Source: Isoetes taiwanensis (lineage: Eukaryota; Streptophyta; Lycopodiopsida; Isoetales; Isoetaceae). Taken from it: a DNA stretch of 64,000 nt. The notes under the pieces are model-generated. The model was not told the origin of the DNA, searched no databases, and saw only the letters and a program-made list of their open reading frames with translations. The DNA lies in assembly GCA_021234155.1 (NCBI GenBank), contig JAJEKV010000021.1:18967011-19031010 (forward strand), written 5' to 3'. Positions 58,831-64,000 of this stretch are shown here, piece after piece. Numbering within the stretch: the first letter of the stretch is position 1; every line of letters starts with the position of its first letter. The position numbers and the translations under genes are program-made.

Positions 58831-60377
58831 TCCACTTGCCAAAACTTTATGTTTGATTGTGCATACTCAAACTCGAATGCTCTTCTAATATGCGGGAAAG
58901 GGAAACCACATTTTCGGGAAACAAAACTAGGGCGCTTGCTTCCGAGAATTTAATCATGTGACATTCAAGTGTTTCAACTAGTCATAGTCCGGCATGGTGT
59001 TTGCCAACTTTTAGAACGTGATGAAATGAAATAGTAAGCCACTTTAGAAATCCTAACAGATAAGATTAAGATGGGCCATTTGCAAGTACCAAGGCAAACA
59101 CTATGAACGTAATAAATCCCAAGCGTCACCAAACATGAGATAGCTCAAACATTGACATGAAATGCTTTATCGATTATCTATACTTTATACTTTTGACCTC
59201 ATCTTATAATCATGCAATGTGCAAGAAAATAGACAAAAAACACCCAAAAGGTCGTAATCCTATGAGATTAAGCGTGATGAACAGACTTCGTGATCATTTT
59301 AGACTCTTATACTATTGAGCAAGAGATTCCATGCATCAAACTAAAGTGAATCGTCGAACTATTTATAACTTGATTCCTAAAATTTAAATCAAACAGGGAT
59401 AATTTGGGTGTGAAAGTACACAAATATCTACAAGAAAAAAGGTCAATCTTTACACCTTGCCACTTGATGATTTATACCCTTCCATTCACCCGACTTCATC
59501 AAGAAGAAGCTCAACGTGAAAAATTGGCAAATTAAATTGCAAACGACAATAACCTATTGTTGCTCACGTCTAGCGTGGAAAATTTAAGACATGTCAAGGG
59601 AGAAAGAACATGGTAGTAACCTCACTGTAACATTTTGATACCACGTAATATTAGAGGAAATAACATTATATTACACACCTAACAAAACTTCGTGCTGCAA
59701 AGCTTCTTGTTCCCAAAATATTTTTGAGCAAAGCTTCTTGTTGCCGCATATGTTTTTAGCAGAGCTTCAACTTGCAAAGCATATTAAAAATTTGGATTTA
59801 CGTGCCAAATCTTGCAAAACTTTTAATTTTTGAGCCGGACTAATCTGTTACGAGGAGGTAACATCTGTGTTTAACATTAGTTTTGTTGAGATCAACGAAG
59901 TTAAACGATCATGAACTCATTCTTAGGTCGGGCACTATGCATCAAAGACTATGCGCACATCCCTTTGGGACATCGGGAGGGCAACCCTTCGTATGAGACT
60001 TGTTGTTTAGTGTTGGCCAACGTGCCAACATAAATTATAAGAGCTTAGGTTATTTGAGTGTTTTCTTTTCTTATATTTGGGAATACGAAATAATTTGTGG
60101 ACAAAGGGCTATAGGAGATAAGTTTCACAATGTATAATAGATTGAAAATTGCAAGGTAAATATGGTGGGTTCTCTTGATGATCATGTTCATGGTTGTTAG
60201 TCTCCTCCATATAGAATGAAGATCCTACTTAAAGTTAGCGTATTATTTGTTCAAACTATGTAATATTGTTAATGAAGCCCTCCTTCTGTTACTTTTATCC
60301 AACGCCAAGTTAGTCAATGTTCATCTTGCATAGAGAATGATGCCTACTTGAATGTCGTGTTTGATTTGCAATATTAG
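58831..60377. other. AT-rich intergenic
   Basis: At 59,690-59,790 a GCAAAGCTTCTTGTT-like phrase recurs three times with variation. Otherwise nothing is recognised. Confidence 0.5.
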
Positions 60378-60381
60378 TTAT

Positions 60382-61179
60382 ATGATATATTCAACAAAAT
60401 TTGGACTTATTCAGATTTAATAGATAGCATTTCAAGCACGCCATTATAAAAATATATATTTGTTTGATTCTTCTTGATTGTTATAATTTTTATAAGTTTA
60501 AATTATATAAGTTTATCTTTCAATTAAAACTATAATGGTTATCAAAGAATAAACTTGATCTCCAAACTAATCTTCATTTGAATCTATTTAGAATTAGACA
60601 TTTCAAAAATATAAAAATTTCAATTTGTAGTGATTTAACAGATTTAAAATTTAACAATCATGATAATTAAATGAAACCTGATGGTTTGACTAGCGATTGA
60701 CTTAAAACTATTATTAGAATTTCACAATTTACAATCTTTTACATTTTTAAAAAATACTTTTTAAAGTTTTAGGTTGAAATTAATTAAACGATATAAAGTT
60801 ATTGGTTCAAGAATAACTATTGAATAATTTATTATTGATGAGATAAAATATATTGACATTTAATCAATAATAAACTATTCATTCTTTATTAAACATAAAC
60901 GTAATCATTTAATTAATTTCAATCTAAAACTTTCTTTAAATATTTTGAAAAGAATAGTATTTTAATTATACAGAGTTATCTTAGATGAAAATTTAATTCC
61001 AAATAGATGAAATCGAGAATTAGTTTAGAAAAGCAACTTTTAAACTTTAGTAAGTATCATATTTTTTATCTAAATTATTAAAATCAATAAGAGCTAAAAA
61101 ATACATATAATATTATTATGGCATCCTTAAAGTATATTTATTAGATTTGAATAAGTCCAAATTTTGTTAAATATGTCAT
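60382..61179. mobile_element. 798-bp fold-back MITE-like element
   Basis: The two halves are inverted repeats of each other almost along their full length, centred near 60,845-60,850. The outer ends ATGAYATATTYAACAAAATT...GGACTTATTCA pair nearly perfectly for about 45 bp. Inner segments (GAAATTAATTAAACGATATAAAG versus its partner near 60,905-60,925) also pair. It is flanked by TTAT at 60,378-60,381 and 61,180-61,183, a likely target-site duplication. Very AT-rich, no coding. Transcription would give a long double-stranded RNA hairpin. Confidence 0.85.
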
Positions 61180-61183
61180 TTAT

Positions 61184-61846
61184 CTTTTGATTTCTCAAAC
61201 CCAAGTTTAGCCTATGGATGCTTCATAGTTTACTCCAAAGGTCCAACTGGTCGAGGGTTTGCCTCTCTATTAGCATGATTGCAAACCTAACTATTCTTCA
61301 TGCCTTGGTCTTGGGAAAGTGGTTCTTTATAATGCCTAAAAATGTCTTTGCTATGCTCGTGTATTTTAAGACTTTTGTGCTTTGATACTTCTTTGGCATG
61401 GTATTGATGCCTTTTGGGTATAAGTCTATGAATTTAAATTTGACTTTTTTGTTGTAGGAAAGCGATGTATAGAGTATAATTAGCGTGGTTGCCTAACCCC
61501 CGCCCCCTGCGATTTCCCGCATTCTTAGCTATGCCACGGTCGTGGACGCCACGTCGTAATTATTTTGAGCCGTCCGGATTCGCAATTTGGATCGTGAGGG
61601 CCGTGGAAATTAGAAAAGCAAGTAATTGTCTGCGGAGAAGGAAATTCTCTCTTCCGTCGTATTCTTTGCTTTCGACAATTGGGTTTTGTTTTCCCTTCAC
61701 CCGCTACCTTGAAGACCCCCTTAGCTACCCGGATCATCCGCGGCAAACTGAGTGCTTCTGTCAATCGGCCAGAGCCATAGAGACCCAACTTCAGCTCGGT
61801 ATTTCTTTAGCTCGGTAGCTGTTCGGTTTTAATCAGTTTATTTTAC
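61184..61846. other. possible promoter/5' region, GC-rich patch
   Basis: GC content rises sharply at about 61,490-61,815 between AT-rich flanks. A plus frame of 109 codons and a minus frame of 87 codons overlap there; neither matches a family. The patch could be a first exon or 5' UTR of a plus-strand gene. Confidence 0.35.
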
Positions 61847-62026
61847 ATGCCTGCATGCATAATCTTAGCTTACTATTTCGCCTCCAAGGCCCTACATTGG
61901 CAAAATAATAAAGAAAGGGAAGGATTTGAAGCCTGTATGGCCTGGTCTAGGTATCTGGAGCCCTCCGGTGATGAAGAAGCAATGGGAACTGCTGCGTTGT
62001 TGTCAAATCGTATTATCATTCCTTGA
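61847..62026 (+). CDS. small unrecognised ORF, 59 codons
   Basis: ATG at 61,847, stop TGA at 62,024-62,026. The product includes 'ALHWQNNKEREGFEACMAW' and 'YLEPSGDEEAMGTAALL' and looks protein-like in composition. It follows the GC-rich patch, so it might be an exon of a gene extending to the right. No homologue is recognised and chance is quite possible. Confidence 0.25.
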   Translation: MPACIILAYYFASKALHWQNNKEREGFEACMAWSRYLEPSGDEEAMGTAALLSNRIIIP

Positions 62027-64000
62027 ATTAAATTTAGTTGAGGTAAACAGGGATTCATGACATTTTATTGGAGCAAAAGATCCACATTTAGTTCTCCTCT
62101 TGATGTCAACATAGCAGAACCATGTGTTCTATGTGTCTCCAGGGAGTACGATTATATTGTTTGCCATCGCTTTTGCATAGCGTATGCAGAATTTAATGTG
62201 CATGTGATTTCGCTGACTGAGGTTATTTGGTTCTCGCATCGATTGCGCCAAGTTGATGCATCGCGACGACTTGATACTTGCCCAAATTTGGACACCGATC
62301 TCTTCTCTCAGATTGTCCCATGTGAGATTTGTCATACCATCTACGTGTTTGTAGCTATTGTAACGAAACATGCAGGGGGTATGCATGTGAAATCATCATT
62401 TTAGAGTTTCTCAAGAGATAGCATAATTTCTACTTCATTACTCTAATTGGCGGGGAGGCCCCGAGAGATTTGCTTCTGCAGATTTGATAGGATTTGAGAT
62501 CTAGAAAAAGTTCTAGATGGAGAGATGTTTTTTGCTCTTGCCCCCCTGAAGTTGAGAATTTCTAACTTACCTTTCTTAAGGTTGTGCTATATGCATAAAC
62601 TCTTTTACTTTGCCGCTAATCCATCTTTTTCGGTTATATTTATCTTCCCAAAACATTGCATAAACATGTAGGCAGAGATGTTTTTTGGCTCTTACAATCA
62701 CGAACATTTCTAACCTCCCCCTATCAACTTCAGTTGTACTATTTGCAAAATATCATTTGTGTTTGTGGCTTTGCCACTAATTGAACTTAAGGTTTTCCAA
62801 TAAGATCTTGACTAGGGTTTCTCTTCCCAAAACTTCTCTTGCAGCAAAGTGCAGTTTCCATGAAGCACTAATGCATTTAAGAAAAATAATAACTGTTGGT
62901 CGTTTGATTAACAACCAACTCAGTATTTTAGTCTAAAATTAGGGTACGCCATTCTAAATGAAGGTGCTCCATCTTATTTCTTCTGTACATAAAATGCTTG
63001 GAGATTTACCATGCTAAGCTTTGCTATAAACCAATACATGTGTTCATTATGCCATAGTACATTTTAGAGCACCATAAGGAACGGTAAAAAAAAATGTTCA
63101 GAACTTTATTCTGGCAGATGCCTAGGAACATTGAGCATCAGAGCTTCGAATTTTTTCTTGTCATTTTAGGGAAAGATCTTGATTTGAGCAACCGTGCATT
63201 CCTAATGGGGAAAATGCAATGAGGTGGATGCTTGTAACAAGAGAAAGTTGCGGATTCATTTAAAGATTTAGCTGACAACATGACTATCTGGCCAGAGTCA
63301 AGTCCATGCAAGTGATCTTGCTTACTGTCTATATGTGTGACTAAGATTGCTTACATTGGAAAAAAAAGGATCTGCAATGGAATGTGTAGTTGTGCAAGAC
63401 ATGCAGATTATGCCAGCAGAGGGGTGCTGGATGTTAACATCCTTGCCTAAAATCATTTTGGGGTGGCAAGGAACCATCAGCTTGACATTGTTGGTTGCAA
63501 ATGATTAAGCGAACCAAAGATCGGCCCATTTTCACCAGTAGAGACCGTTAAACCTCAAACTTAGTATTGCTGTGATGCTTTAAAACATTGCTCTAAGATA
63601 TGGTGACGATACATATGAAAGAACTATTTTAGGGTTGAAATTTGCAGGGTACATATAGCCTGTTTTATGGTAGCCTTGTTTTATGACATTCTTTTGCAGT
63701 AGAACTATCTTGTTCAGAAATACTTGGGAGTGGTGCCTAGTTGCTTGCCTTTTTCCTTCTTATGCAGATTGAATTCAGACTAGCATTTTTTTAAGAGCCT
63801 ACTGTTCTGGAGGATGTGAATATTCAGCATGACCATGCAGTATATATTGTTTCTCAGACCTTACACAAACAAAGGAGGCATACATTTCTTGCATCCACCT
63901 CTTTGTCTTATTTTGAATATCTGTTAAAACATAAATGATTTAGCTTTGTTTATGATGCTGGCTTATTGTATTTTAACATGCATAAATGATGGGGAAGATT
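62027..64000. other. AT-rich, no gene recognised
   Basis: GAGATGTTTTTTGCTCTT-like and CATTTCTAACCTCC-like phrases at about 62,520-62,580 recur at 62,674-62,720, a weak duplication of about 150 bp. A plus frame of 115 codons (62,057-62,404) has no known domain. Intronic sequence of a gene off the right edge is possible. Confidence 0.45.

Overview
The window looks like nuclear DNA of a land plant, most probably a fern or other seed-free plant. The supports are a P450 gene with four well-spliced exons, a plastid-type esterase/acyltransferase gene (phytyl ester synthase family), an Integrator subunit gene piece, and a PLS-type PPR sequence whose wording ('LKACG', 'VDMYAKCG', 'VVSWN') is typical of fern PPR families. 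There is no bacterial or organellar gene layout. The fern assignment is inference; 'plant' is secure.

The window is gene-poor and dominated by decayed mobile elements. The only coding region that reads through cleanly is the CYP72-clan P450 at 4.4-6.4 kb (minus strand, 511 residues). Two further host genes are broken or partial, both on the plus strand: an INTS3-like fragment (49.6-50.2 kb) and a PES-like gene (52.4-58.8 kb) split by a LINE, which itself carries a MITE.

Layout: 0-4.2 kb, short tandem repeats, a possible LINE ORF1 relic and a LINE 3' end; 4.4-6.4 kb, P450; 8.0-11.3 kb, a pogo/CENP-B-like transposase relic whose tail is duplicated around a tandem array of SINE-like (tRNA-derived) units; 12.0-13.2 kb, an unrecognised coding-like region; 13.2-19.2 kb, AT-rich DNA, tandem repeats, a palindrome-rich repeat and a minisatellite; 19.2-25.9 kb, a Ty3-type LTR element (5' LTR, primer site, hairpin-module array, decayed pol); 27.9-31.1 kb, a candidate Helitron carrying a PPR pseudogene; 32.3-37.8 kb, an L1-type LINE on the minus strand with two 184-bp 5' repeats; 40.3-41.9 kb, a second copy of the LTR; 41.9-46.9 kb, a GC-rich unresolved region; 47.6-48.2 kb, a second copy of the palindrome-rich repeat; 49.6-58.8 kb, the INTS3-like and PES-like remains with nested elements; 60.4-61.2 kb, a 798-bp fold-back element; the rest is AT-rich.

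Repeated sequences differ from each other by short blocks at GC/CpG-rich spots while AT-rich parts are nearly identical. This suggests long-read assembly error in repeats on top of real decay, so some frameshifts may not be biological. No operon-like cooperation is expected. The interest lies in nested element architecture: SINE-like tandem amplification, gene capture and gene disruption.
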